Below are positions 23,901-32,219 of a stretch of 44,944 bases of DNA, piece by piece. A model generated the notes under the pieces. The model did no database searches and was not told the origin of the DNA. It worked only from the letters and a program-made list of their open reading frames with translations. The translations under genes were made by a program, and so were the position numbers. This DNA is from Mesorhizobium sp. (lineage in GTDB: Bacteria; Pseudomonadota; Alphaproteobacteria; Rhizobiales; Rhizobiaceae): the NCBI GenBank assembly GCA_004020545.1, contig SAQE01000026.1, forward strand, positions 1 to 44,944. Reading direction: 5' to 3'. How positions within the stretch are numbered: position 1 is the first letter of the stretch; each line of letters opens with the position of its first letter.

Positions 23901-26900
23901 AACTGCAGGCGGGCAAGAATCTCAACACGGTGCTGAAACAGCAGATCGACGGCAAGATCAAGCTTCTCGACGGCACCATCCGCGACTTGCAGAACCGTTA
24001 TGACGGTGCCCTGAAGGAGCACGGTCCGGGCAGCACGGAAGCGCCGGCGGGAATGCTGCCAAAGGGGACGCAGCCGGTCGAGATCGATGTCGGCGGACAC
24101 AAGATCAAGGTCGCGCCGGAAGTCGTTTCCCAATATGAGAAGGGCGGGCTCGAGGCATTTGCAAAGGGCGGCAAGCCGGTCTGGATCGAGATTGAGCGCG
24201 ACGACGGCAGCCGCGGCACCGATGGCCGATGGGTGGACCCAGAACTGGCGGTCTTGCGGCTGCGGCTGAGCGTAGCGCAAACGCAGCGTCAGGGCGTAAG
24301 CGACCTTCGTAGCGAGGTGGAAGGTTTCAGCGCCTGGTACACGTTGCGCCAGCAAGAGCCGGCCCCGCTGGTCGGAACCGACCCTGGACTGGACAAGGCC
24401 TCTCTCGACCATCACCAACAACTGACGCTCGACGCCATCTACCAGCCGCAGTACCAGGCCATGCTGCGCTCCGCGCAAAACGACAATGGCAGCGACTTCG
24501 AGTTCCGCCGTGTGGAGGGCTCGACGCTGGAAGCGACCGTCTCGCGCATGCTCGGCCTCGGCGGCAGTTCCGAGGGACGCAAAGCGCTGAAGGAGGCGAC
24601 ACAGGAGATCCGTGGGATCGGTGACAAGGTGGATGTGCGCGTTGTGCCGCTCTTCCATGTCGACGGGACCGGGGGCTCGCAGCAGATCGCCCTGCTTGCC
24701 GTCAAGGGTGGCGACGGCAAGACTTGGTACATCGATGCCGCCGGCATGAAGTTCGAGAGCCTGAAGGACTTCCAGGACAACAACCGGCAGTTCGGCGAGA
24801 ACGGCAAGCTGGTGGTGCCTGCCGGACTGGAGATGAAGGCAGGCGCCGACGGCAAGATTGCGCTCGACGTGGTCAAGGCGCGCAACGTGTCGGTCCAGGA
24901 AAAGATCATTGATCCGGTAGTCGGCCTTGTCGGCACCGTTGCCACGGTCGCGTCCTTTTCGGGAGTTCTTGCTCCCGTCGCGGCCCCTGTGGCACTGGCC
25001 AGCGGCGCCTATCTCGGCGGCCGCACCGCCTATATGCAGACGCAGTATCTTACCCATGGCGGAGAATGGGGCGACAGCGAGTCGCTGATGAACATGGGGA
25101 TGATGGCAACCGTTGCCCTGCCGGTGGGATCGAGCACGCTGCGCACCATCGGCATGGCGGGAAAGCCGCTCGCCACCGGAGCGCGCATGTCGCTTTGGAG
25201 TGCCTCGCGCGCCAGCATTGGCGCGGTCAGGGCCGACAGCGAACTCGCCACTGCCGCCAAAGCCTACATGCGCTCCCCTACCAAGCTCAACCGCCTCGCC
25301 CGCGGCATGGACTGGAGCGCGATCGGCATCGGCGCCCCGCTGATGGCGGCCTCAGCCCACAATCTGTTCCTCTATGGCGACCAGATGTCCGGCCTGCAGC
25401 TCGCCGATGCGCTGACCGGCCTTGGCGTGGGCGCGATTGGCACCGGCATGGGCGTGCGCAACCTCAGAGCCACGAAGCCACAAACGCAGTCCAGCGCAAT
25501 GCCGCGCTCGGGCACGATCGAACTCGTCGATGAGACCGGTCGAACGATCACCGCCCGCCATCTCGGCCCGCCGCCGAAGAGTTCCGACGACATCCTTCTG
25601 CCCGAACCGGATGGAACCCAGCCACGCGGCGACGATCCACGCCACCAGTCCAAGACCCACATCCTCGTGCGCGACCCCGATACCGGCGAGGCCGTTGTCC
25701 TCCCCTATGTGCGCGGCGCGTCCTCCGAACACACACCGAACCCAGCAGGTGAGCCTGACCCGTCCACCAACCCCGCGGGCGAGACCAATCCAAAGCAGAA
25801 GCAGCCCGAGCAACCGGCGCCGAAAGCGTCCTCCTCCAAACCGGCTGAGACGTCTCCGACGGAGACAAAGGGGCCTCCAGCTCTCAATGTCAAACGCGCC
25901 GCCGCCTACATACTGGCGGCCAGGGTACTGGCGGCAGCCTTCGGCCATCTCACTGGCATCACCACCATCTACAACGCCATGAGCGGACAGGGAGCAAGCA
26001 CCGCTGCCTACTACCGCTCGGCGCTTTCGAAACTTGCCTGGTACACCCATAACCACGGAATGATCGATGTCTTCGAACTCGCCGCCAAAGGTGAGGTCGA
26101 CAAAGCCATGGCCCGCCTCAACAAAATCGTCGACCGAGCCCAGAAAAAAGGCGCGGCGCCGTTGAATGAGGAAGAGACCGAAGATCTGCGAGCCCTGGTG
26201 CAGCGTGTCGGCAACCATGGCGCGGCATACCGCGCTGCCCTGGAAACGCTCGATCCAGCGATGCGGGATACATTGCCCGCTATCAGGATCCGCGACCTTC
26301 CGCTGCCGGAAGAGGTCATCCGGAACTGGCTGCCTGAGAATCTGGAATCGCTGCCGGAGATCGACAGGATTCTCACGGCAATGAGCGAGGAACCGAGCGG
26401 GGAGTATTCCGGGAAAAAACCGGCGGAGATCCTGGCCGATCTGTCGCGCAAATTCGACCTTCTGGCGGATATCGACGGCGAAGGGCCAATACGCAATCGT
26501 CTTCTTGCCACCAAAGAAGCCCGCGAAGCCTATCGGGCGCTGTATGGGGCATTGAAGGAAGCCCTTCCGAGCGGATCGGACCGGCAACGGATCGATCACA
26601 AGGCAGCCGAGAAGAAACCGGGTAGCTCAATGGCCCCCGACACTTGGCGCGGATATCTGTTCAAACTCGGTTCCTTCGGCGGCGCCTTCAACGTTCTCCT
26701 CGCCTGGGGGAGCAAGGGAATGCCTTCCCATGGCGGCTCGCTCCTGCACTCGTTTGTCGGTTGGGGCGGCTACCTGGCCGACCCAGCCGGCGTTGTGCCG
26801 GCAACCATCGTTCAATGGAAATATCTCAAGGCGCTTCGCGAGCTGTCCGACTACAAGGCCGACCATCCTTATCCGCGCACTCCGGAACAGGAAGAGCAGC

Positions 26901-27658
26901 TGGCTATTTTGGAGGCGCGCCGCAAGCGTCTCAACACCTTGGCAGATTACACCAGCATCGCCAGCGGCATCCGCAATATTCTCGTCGGCGCCCAATATTT
27001 GATGGGCGGCAACTATCCTCTCGCGCTCGGATCGTTCCTTCAGGCCGGGAGCAGCTTCGGATGGGTGCTGGTCCAACAGACGCCAAAATCGTTGAAGATC
27101 GCGCCTGGCACCAAGCAGGCCATTCGCTACAGCTCGATCTCATTGGGGATCGTGGTTCCGACCGCAATCATGCTGTGGAAGATCTTGGCCGACGAAGAAC
27201 AGAAAAAGACGGGTCCCAGCATGTACGGGTTGGCAACGGAGGGCTACAGGGACCTCAGCCAAGCCGTCGGGGCCTGGGGCAAGGCGCTGGGACTCGACGA
27301 GCTTCTCGGCTACCAACCTTCTGACCTCGCCTTCGCCAAGGCGATAGGGCAGATGGCCAACGTGCCTTTCGACCCGTCCTTGATGCCGGGCCAGAACGGC
27401 TATCCCGATCTGCGCAGCATAGCCGTTGCGGACCCCGGCGCAGACGACCCGACCTGGCCGTTCGGCATTGAAGGACGAGGCAATCCAAGACTCGAGCGCG
27501 AAGGGTTCGCTCCGGTTCTTGCCCAGGAAGGTGACACGATTTCACGCATCGCGCGGGCTTATGCAGCGGATGTTGCCTCGACGGTTATGCTCAACATGGA
27601 CCATATCGCTGATCCGAGTTTGATCTTTCCCGGAGACAGAATCTATCTCCCTGCATGA
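20972..27658 (+). CDS. Giant repetitive protein (2,228 aa) with C-terminal LysM domain
   Basis: Start at ATG 20972 with GAGGGAGG before it. There is no Sec signal peptide. Residues 51-500 hold 171-residue tandem repeats, each opening with a helix pair (IDQIVKEHPGWTREQVLAQL) followed by beta-rich, RHS-like text (PDGQRTKL, RLADGTMVTKTTQR). Residues 500-1300 are helical and polar. About 1170-1490 resembles DUF4781-type sequence from memory. Hydrophobic segments lie near 1317-1355, 1643-1670 and 1895-2120, and the linker 1570-1640 is Pro/Ser/Glu-rich. Residues 2180-2228 form a LysM domain (LAQEGDTISRIARAYAADV, ending PGDRIYLP). Only one or two Cys occur. It may be a surface or effector protein; no secretion genes lie nearby. 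Confidence 0.85.
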   Translation: MLEKVMWKPPVPPAKDVSGDGRQFTSLASTASQSKAQADGIARSLAAGKGIDQIVKEHRGWTREQVLAQLRAAGYEVKVTEPQAGETRVTQVRDPKNGKTVTEYSDFQHGTYYTAVKAPGGEEVSTPVRDGLGRKVTSHRDASTGAITTRYEDDLNLSDGRTVETTRLADGTMVTKTTQRGGATGTEVTAPDGQRTKLVGDQQPTREGMEPILEGLARGKSIDQIVKEHPGWTREQVAAQLRAAGYEVKVTEPQAGETRVTQVRDPKNGKTVTEYSDFQHGTYYTAVKAPGGEEVSTPVRDGLGRKVTSHRAPSTGAITTRYEDDLNLSGGTTVETTRLADGTMVTKTTQRNGATGTVVTTPDGQRTKLAQDQKPTREGAQPILKKIAAGKTIDEIVKEHPGWTREQVLAQLRAAGYEVKETTPTSNGTSGTTQVRDPHTGKVVASYSGNGPDGPYTSQLVNGDGDTITVTRDSQGKTTRKVVESNGRQTTTTTQEVDGKTKKTVKVTFNGYTLTTGPDGKLALTDSEGNEVKIKPGAMLEGLARTLLAANPNSSDPAERKEGEIVKTFIEGVFAGERLPDLIAEARGLGEETQRMLAKYGDSHVAQPIRDKDKNIIDPIGLPPAGNAPSGGKWVPVKIQGQWKWVDPKVAQGMAAENVALSRVAETRAKVHRSQAQFDALALDPAYKGALADARRTINKALAPYGLQWTPPKPKGTLEEARQRLAGTETMLKNASGARSEYEQAARILNNAITRLNSLLVPLVTAPVKGPQVRAGGVNHALQDAQDEEARTKAVSLFSEVGLHMSRGDKLSLDYLVGLGEQNLAASKGTPQYKKLEAAMADLKQMQTAAGQQLELAEAYHNFYQAHGDASALRVLGQKLLAEYNSKNQFLFEPNKKHSTYGGKYLGKFTGQEIEVRDGQAWVVNHFEEGTTEQQLTYAPDAKNVRGEYRDRALNKEWQTALKPNPSVCQNDPLQAELQAGKNLNTVLKQQIDGKIKLLDGTIRDLQNRYDGALKEHGPGSTEAPAGMLPKGTQPVEIDVGGHKIKVAPEVVSQYEKGGLEAFAKGGKPVWIEIERDDGSRGTDGRWVDPELAVLRLRLSVAQTQRQGVSDLRSEVEGFSAWYTLRQQEPAPLVGTDPGLDKASLDHHQQLTLDAIYQPQYQAMLRSAQNDNGSDFEFRRVEGSTLEATVSRMLGLGGSSEGRKALKEATQEIRGIGDKVDVRVVPLFHVDGTGGSQQIALLAVKGGDGKTWYIDAAGMKFESLKDFQDNNRQFGENGKLVVPAGLEMKAGADGKIALDVVKARNVSVQEKIIDPVVGLVGTVATVASFSGVLAPVAAPVALASGAYLGGRTAYMQTQYLTHGGEWGDSESLMNMGMMATVALPVGSSTLRTIGMAGKPLATGARMSLWSASRASIGAVRADSELATAAKAYMRSPTKLNRLARGMDWSAIGIGAPLMAASAHNLFLYGDQMSGLQLADALTGLGVGAIGTGMGVRNLRATKPQTQSSAMPRSGTIELVDETGRTITARHLGPPPKSSDDILLPEPDGTQPRGDDPRHQSKTHILVRDPDTGEAVVLPYVRGASSEHTPNPAGEPDPSTNPAGETNPKQKQPEQPAPKASSSKPAETSPTETKGPPALNVKRAAAYILAARVLAAAFGHLTGITTIYNAMSGQGASTAAYYRSALSKLAWYTHNHGMIDVFELAAKGEVDKAMARLNKIVDRAQKKGAAPLNEEETEDLRALVQRVGNHGAAYRAALETLDPAMRDTLPAIRIRDLPLPEEVIRNWLPENLESLPEIDRILTAMSEEPSGEYSGKKPAEILADLSRKFDLLADIDGEGPIRNRLLATKEAREAYRALYGALKEALPSGSDRQRIDHKAAEKKPGSSMAPDTWRGYLFKLGSFGGAFNVLLAWGSKGMPSHGGSLLHSFVGWGGYLADPAGVVPATIVQWKYLKALRELSDYKADHPYPRTPEQEEQLAILEARRKRLNTLADYTSIASGIRNILVGAQYLMGGNYPLALGSFLQAGSSFGWVLVQQTPKSLKIAPGTKQAIRYSSISLGIVVPTAIMLWKILADEEQKKTGPSMYGLATEGYRDLSQAVGAWGKALGLDELLGYQPSDLAFAKAIGQMANVPFDPSLMPGQNGYPDLRSIAVADPGADDPTWPFGIEGRGNPRLEREGFAPVLAQEGDTISRIARAYAADVASTVMLNMDHIADPSLIFPGDRIYLPA
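21122..21634 (+). repeat. Tandem 513-bp repeat, copy 1
   Basis: First copy of an in-frame 171-codon repeat in the giant gene, beginning at ATCGACCAAATTGTCAAGGA. Copies 1 and 2 differ at a small number of positions over their whole length, including silent sites, so the duplication is recent or kept uniform by recombination. Confidence 0.9.
21635..22147 (+). repeat. Tandem 513-bp repeat, copy 2
   Basis: Second copy, exactly 513 bases after the first, with the same reading frame. Differences include GTGGCCGCC for GTACTCGCC in the helix segment and GCCCCG for GACGCG near the end. Confidence 0.9.
22148..22500 (+). repeat. Third, diverged repeat copy
   Basis: Begins exactly 513 bases after copy 2 (ATCGACGAGATCGTCAAGGA). 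The helical opening (IDEIVKEHPGWTREQVLAQL) is conserved. The following beta-rich part has drifted (TTPTSNGTSGTTQVRDPHTG) but keeps VRDP and TG-K-V. The unit fades by about 22500. Confidence 0.75.
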
Positions 27659-27722
27659 GCCTCACCGCGCGTTGCTGATGGGGGCGCTAGACAGTTCCTG
27701 GTGGAGGATTGCCTTGACATCG

Positions 27723-28952
27723 ATGACAGAAAGGGAAATGGCAGAATTAGTCGTATTGAAAACAGGAGGATCGGAGAAAGCGAGCAACAACACTCAACTC
27801 TATATCGTAATGCTCGCTGTGGCAGTTGTCGCGTCAAACTCTCTCATCCTAAGCCCGATCCTGTCGGACGTGGCGACATCTCTTGGTTCGACCCCGACTG
27901 CGATTTCAAGAGCCGTTGCAGCCTACGGCGCAGGAACCATGATCTCGGCGCTGTTTCTCGCCCCGCAGATCGACCGGCTTGGGGCAAGTCGAGCCTTGAG
28001 GTTCGCTCTGCTTTCTCTCGCTCTCGCGCTTCTGTGCAGCGCAGGTGCGACCAATCCATTGATGCTCATGGGCGCCCAAGCATTTGCGGGCCTAAGTGCC
28101 GGGGTCATCCTGCCGTCCAGCTATGCTCTGGCAACGCTTTTCGGTGAACCCAAAGAGCTCTCCCGCTCCCTCGGTAAGGTGCTTTTCGGCTGGTCTTTGG
28201 CATTCGTCTGCGGCATCCCAGGACTGGCACTGATCTCAGACCTCTTGGCATGGCATTCTGCCTATTTGATTTTGTTTGCGATTGCGCTGTTTCTTTCTTT
28301 CGAGGTTCGCAATGCTTCAAATCTTGAGTACGGTGCCGCGAAGAAGAGTGTCCAGCCGAGCCTTCTTACTGCCTTGACTCAGAACAACGTCCCTGTGCTG
28401 CTCATAGTGTGCTTCCACTTTACCTCCGCATTTTATGGAGTTTTTGCTTTTCTTGCCGATCAGGTCCGACAGGCCTCGGCAACCACTGCAAGCGCAGCCG
28501 GCGCTATCATTTTTGCGTTCGGTGTCGGTTTTGCAGCGGGAACGGCGGCCACCTGGTTGGTCGACAAGATCGGCGCGCGCAGGCTTTTGCCGGCTGCGCT
28601 ATTCATCAATGCCGCTGTCTATGGATTGATGGCAATTGCTGGACGCGACTATGCGGCAACCCTGGCCATTGTGACTCTATGGGGAGCTAACACGAATGTC
28701 TCCCTTAACATGATTGTTCTCTTGCTATCCCAGAGCAGCTCCGCAGCGAAGGGGCGTATCCTTGGGTTGAATAGCGCCACGACTTATCTTGGCGCCACAT
28801 TTGGTGTGACTGTGGCCGGCATTTTCTATGAGGCCTCGGGCTTCGAAACCGTGTCGCTGTGCGCGGTCTTGCTTCAGGTCTGCGGGGCAATGCTGTTTTG
28901 GGCCGCCACAATCGCCGATAGCAAAGTGCAGTCGCCAACTGCAGCGCAATAG
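27723..28952 (+). CDS. MFS transporter (12-TM drug/metabolite exporter type)
   Basis: 409 residues with about twelve hydrophobic helices. Hallmarks are the opening helix (LYIVMLAVAVVASNSLILSP), the loop 2-3 sequence LAPQIDRLGASRALR in the place of the family motif A, and a repeat of that pattern between helices 8 and 9 (WLVDKIGARRLLPA). The start is uncertain: ATG 27723 is given, with in-frame TTG 27714 or ATG 27738 as options. It lies 64 bases after the giant gene on the same strand and could be co-transcribed. The DHA1-like look suggests export of a small molecule; the substrate is unknown. Confidence 0.85.
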   Translation: MTEREMAELVVLKTGGSEKASNNTQLYIVMLAVAVVASNSLILSPILSDVATSLGSTPTAISRAVAAYGAGTMISALFLAPQIDRLGASRALRFALLSLALALLCSAGATNPLMLMGAQAFAGLSAGVILPSSYALATLFGEPKELSRSLGKVLFGWSLAFVCGIPGLALISDLLAWHSAYLILFAIALFLSFEVRNASNLEYGAAKKSVQPSLLTALTQNNVPVLLIVCFHFTSAFYGVFAFLADQVRQASATTASAAGAIIFAFGVGFAAGTAATWLVDKIGARRLLPAALFINAAVYGLMAIAGRDYAATLAIVTLWGANTNVSLNMIVLLLSQSSSAAKGRILGLNSATTYLGATFGVTVAGIFYEASGFETVSLCAVLLQVCGAMLFWAATIADSKVQSPTAAQ

Positions 28953-29032
28953 ACAACCCTTGAACGCCGAACATCGGTTCATGTCGCCGGCGCTGATGGT
29001 TACCAGACACCGAGCTTAGCGCCGAACATCCG

Positions 29033-29310
29033 AACCTAGTTGGCTTCAAGGAGTTCGGCGGTCCGGCGGATTTGCGCTATGTGGCGGAAAACATCACCGC
29101 CGCGACGACGAGGTTGCGCTAATGATCGGCGTCGAAACCGCCGTCTTCCACGGTTTGGTCAATTTGCGGCGCGTCCGGCGCCATCACCGGCATCGGCAAT
29201 GTGCTGCCCAAGGAAGTGCTGCATCTGGTGGGTCTCAACCAGGCGGCAGCGAAAGGCGACGCCGAAGGGCGCCGGGCTGGCGCTGGAGTTGGGGCCGCGC
29301 TTGGTAGGAG
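29033..29310 (+). pseudogene. Decayed dapA-family (DHDPS/NAL superfamily) fragment
   Basis: Stitching three frames gives LVGFKEFGGPADLRYVAENI, then DDEVALMIGVETAVFHGLVN, then GAITGIGNVLPKEVLHLVGL and AAAKGDAEGRR. These match the C-terminal half of dihydrodipicolinate-synthase-like aldolases, including the glycine-rich GAITGIGN turn. At least three frameshifts separate the pieces, and the catalytic Lys half is missing. It cannot encode an active enzyme. It follows the MFS gene by about 80 bases. Confidence 0.75.
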
Positions 29311-29508
29311 TTGCTCACCGGCGGGTCGGCTTCCGGGCTCTGAAGATGCGCAGATGTTGCATAATCGATATGTGCAAAGCCAGAAAGCGCAGCTGAAAAT
29401 GTCAATGTGATTCTCTCAGCATCTACGTACTCTCGCGCTAAAGTATCCTTCGTTTGTATGGCGGATAGATTGGCGGCGGCTGATAACCTCCACCTCAGCC
29501 GGTGCGAT

Positions 29509-29568
29509 GCGAGCCTTTGCTGGTCAGGTCCGGCGTGTGCTGGCCTACCCCGCCAGCCTTGCCGGGCC
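29509..29568 (-). repeat. Conserved noncoding repeat, inverted partner of 41949-42006
   Basis: On the minus strand it shares GGCCCGGC-AGGCTGG-GGG and GTAGGCCAGCACACGCC (GCTAGGCCAGCACACGCC in the partner) and more. The match is about 60 bases with only a few substitutions. Both copies lie downstream, in the same relative orientation, of a 91-aa CxxC gene or its remnant. Confidence 0.7.
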
Positions 29569-29574
29569 GCCATC

Positions 29575-29769
29575 GCTTGGCAGCGATTGCCGGTTGCGTT
29601 CGAAGATTGCAATTTTCTGCCTGTAGCTCAGCCGCATCTCGACGTGACAGCCATCGCACGTAAGAGACTTCACGCTCTTCATCCAAGAGCCCTATTTGAC
29701 CAACGCCCGATTACAGAGAGGACAATGGAATACCAGGTCCTTGTCGAATAGTTCAGGTGAAAGAGCCAT
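29575..29769 (-). pseudogene. Copy of the 66-aa zinc-ribbon protein, stopped by TAG
   Basis: From ATG 29769 the minus strand reads MALSPELFDKDLVFHCPLCN and RALVK, then TAG at 29692-29694. The frame then continues SWMKSVKSLTCDGCHVEMRL and QKIAIFERNRQ. This is the same protein as the intact gene at 30574-30774 (MALSPELFDQDMILHCPICN). The nonsense codon at position 26 separates its two CxxC knuckles, so it is probably dead. Confidence 0.8.
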
Positions 29770-29848
29770 TGCGTTAGCCTCCTGAGATGGAAGCAGCAAG
29801 ATGGATGCCAGAGCACCGGGCTTGAATTGAGACATTGCCCTATCAGGG

Positions 29849-30080
29849 TCATGAGCAAGGCGTGCACCGCCGCTTATCTGGCGTCACCGAGCGGTTGGTG
29901 AAATGCAGATTTCGATCGTCGCGGCCGGCCACCCTGCACTCGTAGCAGAAGAAATCCTTCATGAGATCCCGATGCACACGAGATTGGTCCGCTTTGAGTC
30001 GCCTCACCAGTTCGGCGACTCAAGAACAGCTTTCCGCCTACAGGTCAGGCAATCGACTGCCAGTGCCTGGCTTCTTGCAT
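29849..30080 (-). pseudogene. Decayed copy of the 91-aa CxxC protein at 41502
   Basis: Minus-strand pieces include LVRRLKADQSRVHRDLMKDF then CYECRVAGRDDRNLHFTNRS and VTPDKRR. The intact gene has LVRRLGPDQSCMHYDLIKVL then CHECRDAGRDDRNLHFTTHA. The first half is frameshifted and contains stops, and the start region has lost about 30 bases. Its flanking DNA also matches the 41.3-42.0 kb region, so this belongs to a larger inverted duplication. Confidence 0.8.
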
Positions 30081-30330
30081 CGTCATGGCGATCTCCCGAA
30101 ATGACGTCACCGCACCGGCGAGGATTATATTCCTCATTGCTTGCCAGATGATAAGCGCCGTAACTGGCCGCCCAAGGAACTGGGAGCCAACGGTACCCGG
30201 CCTGTCGGGGAGTCGGGGTTGACTAGGGGACGTACAGGCCGGGCCCCTTACCCCGGATCGCGGGGCAGACATTCATTATGCGCCGGTTTTCAACGACTGG
30301 CATTACTAATTTTAGTCTTGGCTAATAAAA
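30081..30330 (+). ncRNA. Conserved structured noncoding element, copy A
   Basis: Outer stem CCCGGCCTGT (30196-30205) pairs with ACAGGCCGGG (30234-30243) and encloses a smaller hairpin (AGTC, loop, GACT). A second hairpin, CCCCG-GATCG-CGGGG, follows at 30251-30265. The element ends in a conserved CTAATAAAA (30322-30330) and runs into a terminator-like hairpin. A related copy on the minus strand at 41257-41501 keeps both stems. It is noncoding in both copies. Strand is inferred from the terminator; promoter not identified. A palindromic intergenic repeat is the alternative. Confidence 0.5.
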
Positions 30331-30364
30331 GCCCGCCGCCGGGACATACGGCGACGGGCTTCTC
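30327..30364 (+). terminator. Intrinsic-terminator-like hairpin
   Basis: AAAAGCCCGCCGCC, nine-base loop, GGCGACGGGCTTCT forms a GC-rich stem with one mismatch flanked by A and pyrimidine-rich ends. It directly follows the structured element and would end a plus-strand transcript. Confidence 0.6.
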
Positions 30365-30573
30365 TAGCGACCCAGGAGCGGACATGCCCGATGCCAGCTG
30401 CAACCGGCAATCGCGAAGGTCTGTTCCATGTACATGCGAAAATATTAGCATCTGCTTGACGAAGCGGCCGCCCGCGCCAGACTCATGTCCATGGCGAAGG
30501 GACAGCATCCACCGCTAGATGCCTTGCCTGGCATTCATCTTGCAGCGCCATCCTTTTTCGGGAGGCTGATGCG

Positions 30574-30774
30574 ATGGCTCTTTCACCTGAACTGTTCGAC
30601 CAAGACATGATCCTTCATTGCCCGATCTGCAATCGGGCGATGGTCAGGAAGGGTTACTGGATCAAGAGCGTAAAGGCATTCACCTGCGACGGATGCCATA
30701 ACGAGATGCGGCTTACCTACGGGCAGAAAATTGCGATCTTCGAGCGACACCGCCAAGCGGATGCCAAGCGCTAG
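30574..30774 (+). CDS. Zinc-ribbon small protein (66 aa)
   Basis: MALSPELFDQDMILHCPICN opens the protein; the knuckles are CPIC (about residues 16-19) and CDGC (about 37-40). The spacing of about 17 residues suits one bound zinc. The remainder is a short strand pair and a helix (QKIAIFERHRQAD). GGGAGG lies before the ATG. A nonsense-mutated paralog lies 0.8 kb upstream on the opposite strand (29575-29769). Unknown role; the fold is common in proteins touching nucleic acid or protein partners. Confidence 0.7.
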   Translation: MALSPELFDQDMILHCPICNRAMVRKGYWIKSVKAFTCDGCHNEMRLTYGQKIAIFERHRQADAKR

Positions 30775-30954
30775 CCGCTCTGCAATGCTGGCGGTGGGCC
30801 GATATGCGCAGCATGTGAATGAAGGATACCTTGGATGGCGTCCGCGACGAGGTCGCCACCATCGCAACTGTGCGCAGCGGGCTACGGAAGATCGGGTGAG
30901 CGTATCGATCCCGTCCTACGGGCAGCCGCATTCCGTTGTTGACCGAACATCGAA

Positions 30955-31125
30955 GTGACTAAGGGACAGCCGATCGAACTGATGGGCGATATCACCCACG
31001 TCGACGAAGGCAGGGTCACCGTGAATCTGGGCATACCAGTCACCGTGAATGCTGACACCGTCAGGCTTGTAACGCGCTACGTTCCGCCGAAGGGAAAGAC
31101 GCCGCTCTCGGACAATGCAACATGA
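30955..31125 (+). CDS. Small hypothetical beta-rich protein (56 aa), GTG start
   Basis: GTG 30955 begins a clean frame: VTKGQPIELMGDITHVDEGR, then VTVNLGIPVTVNADTVRLVT. The pattern of alternating strands resembles a tiny OB- or SH3-like barrel and matches short rhizobial proteins I recall with the opening GQPIELTGEVT. It was shorter than usual calling limits. No ribosome binding site stands out except AACATCGAAG just before it. Function unknown. Confidence 0.55.
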   Translation: MTKGQPIELMGDITHVDEGRVTVNLGIPVTVNADTVRLVTRYVPPKGKTPLSDNAT

Positions 31126-31873
31126 CGAACCTTTCGCAGCTTGGCCCACCGATCATCGGAACGCGGCACGGAAGGGAAATGGGCAGTGAAGCCGATCATT
31201 TCCACACAAGTGCCCGGTTTTTGGTTAGGTCATCATCGCCTGGCCTCCAGAGCCCGAATCTGAGCCGAGTTAGCCGCCGCAAAAGTCGTCGGCGGCACAC
31301 CTTCAAGTCGTACCGCTTGCCAGTGGCCACAACCACACGGACAAGATTCTGCTCTCCCAGTCATAGGCAGTTTTGCTAATCGAGGTGGAGGCATGACGCC
31401 AAGCGATCGCGCCAGCCTTTTATTTCCAGACTGCCCCGAAGCGGAGCTCTCGCCTGTCCCACGTCGGGATCAGAGTGCTGGCACCGGTCTTGCGCTGAAG
31501 AGACTACCGGTACTCTTCCACCATAGTCCTGATGGGGATCAGGAACTTACCGGGCTTGAGGATTTGGGGTTCCCCGCCCGGAGGTCGTTCTTTCAGAACA
31601 TGTGCCAAATGCCTCGATTAAATGTGGGCGAGCCCGCCCGTTTGAGGGACCGGACGGGCTCTCGGGTCGTGCTCAAGAGGCGACCCGAGGCAGCGCGCCC
31701 AGGCAGCCGCGCACTGCCAAGAAACCAAACGCCAACCGATTTGCTTGTTCCGAACAAGAAAAAAGGCCACCGGCCGGAGCCAGCGGAAAAGGACTGGAGT
31801 GGCCAGAGTATACTCCCTGGCATCAATTCAACGCGTCTCGAGTGCGTTTGTTCAAGCAATCGCTAAAGCGCTG
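31126..31873. other. Gene-poor stretch with one hairpin
   Basis: Plus-strand frames 31122-31379 and 31393-31866 are open but Arg/Pro/Ser-rich without domains or good starts, and I regard them as chance. At 31630-31662 GAGCCCGCCCG, ten bases, CGGACGGGCTC forms a stem with one mismatch. A GGAAC at 31150 has no matching -10. Nothing else is recognised. Confidence 0.35.
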
Positions 31874-32155
31874 TTAGCACCCTTCTGTCGTCGTTTTCAT
31901 CTGGCCCGGCGTCGCCGTCTTAGCGTCGGTGTCCTGCTGGCCGGGAGCTGCTTGCTTCGCACTCCCGGTCTGCTGGCCGGGCGCGCAGTCCTTCGCCGAA
32001 TTCGGATTGGTCGACTTGGTGGTTGTTGAATCCGTACTCTGGTCGGTCGGCATTGTTGTCGTAGTGGACGATCCATTCGTCGAGTTGCTCGACTGCGCGA
32101 AGGCAAGACCGGTCGACAACGCCATCATGGCTGACGCGATAAGAAGCCGTTTCAT
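31874..32155 (-). CDS. Secreted low-complexity protein (93 aa)
   Basis: Residues 1-21 are a signal peptide (MKRLLIASAMMALSTGLAFA). The mature part is rich in Ser, Thr, Asn and Gln (STNGSSTTTTMPTDQSTDST) and contains three PGQ elements (CAPGQQTG, AAPGQQD, ATPGQMK). Two Cys, in DCAPG and the last residue, could pair in the periplasm. The product is probably disordered. An EcfG-like promoter sits 40 bases upstream, so a role in general stress is likely. Confidence 0.75.
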   Translation of the reverse strand: MKRLLIASAMMALSTGLAFAQSSNSTNGSSTTTTMPTDQSTDSTTTKSTNPNSAKDCAPGQQTGSAKQAAPGQQDTDAKTATPGQMKTTTEGC

Positions 32156-32194
32156 GCTGATCTCCTGTTTGGGGAAATGTCCCTTCAGTTTCCA

Positions 32195-32219
32195 AACTGG
32201 AGAACGGGGAAACGGTTCC
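32195..32219 (-). promoter_or_regulatory. EcfG-like promoter
   Basis: Minus-strand GGAAC, sixteen bases, AGTT. The -35 is exact and the -10 differs at its first base from CGTT. The element ends 40 bases before the start codon of the secreted protein (32155). Confidence 0.6.

Noticed and set aside
23855-25057. 400-codon minus-strand frame inside the giant gene
   Set aside because: It is a GC-skew shadow of the plus-strand protein; the plus frame is uninterrupted for 2,228 codons and has a repeat structure and a LysM domain.
31393-31866. 157-codon plus-strand frame
   Set aside because: Arg/Pro/Ser-rich, no domain, no ribosome binding site; likely chance in GC-rich sequence.
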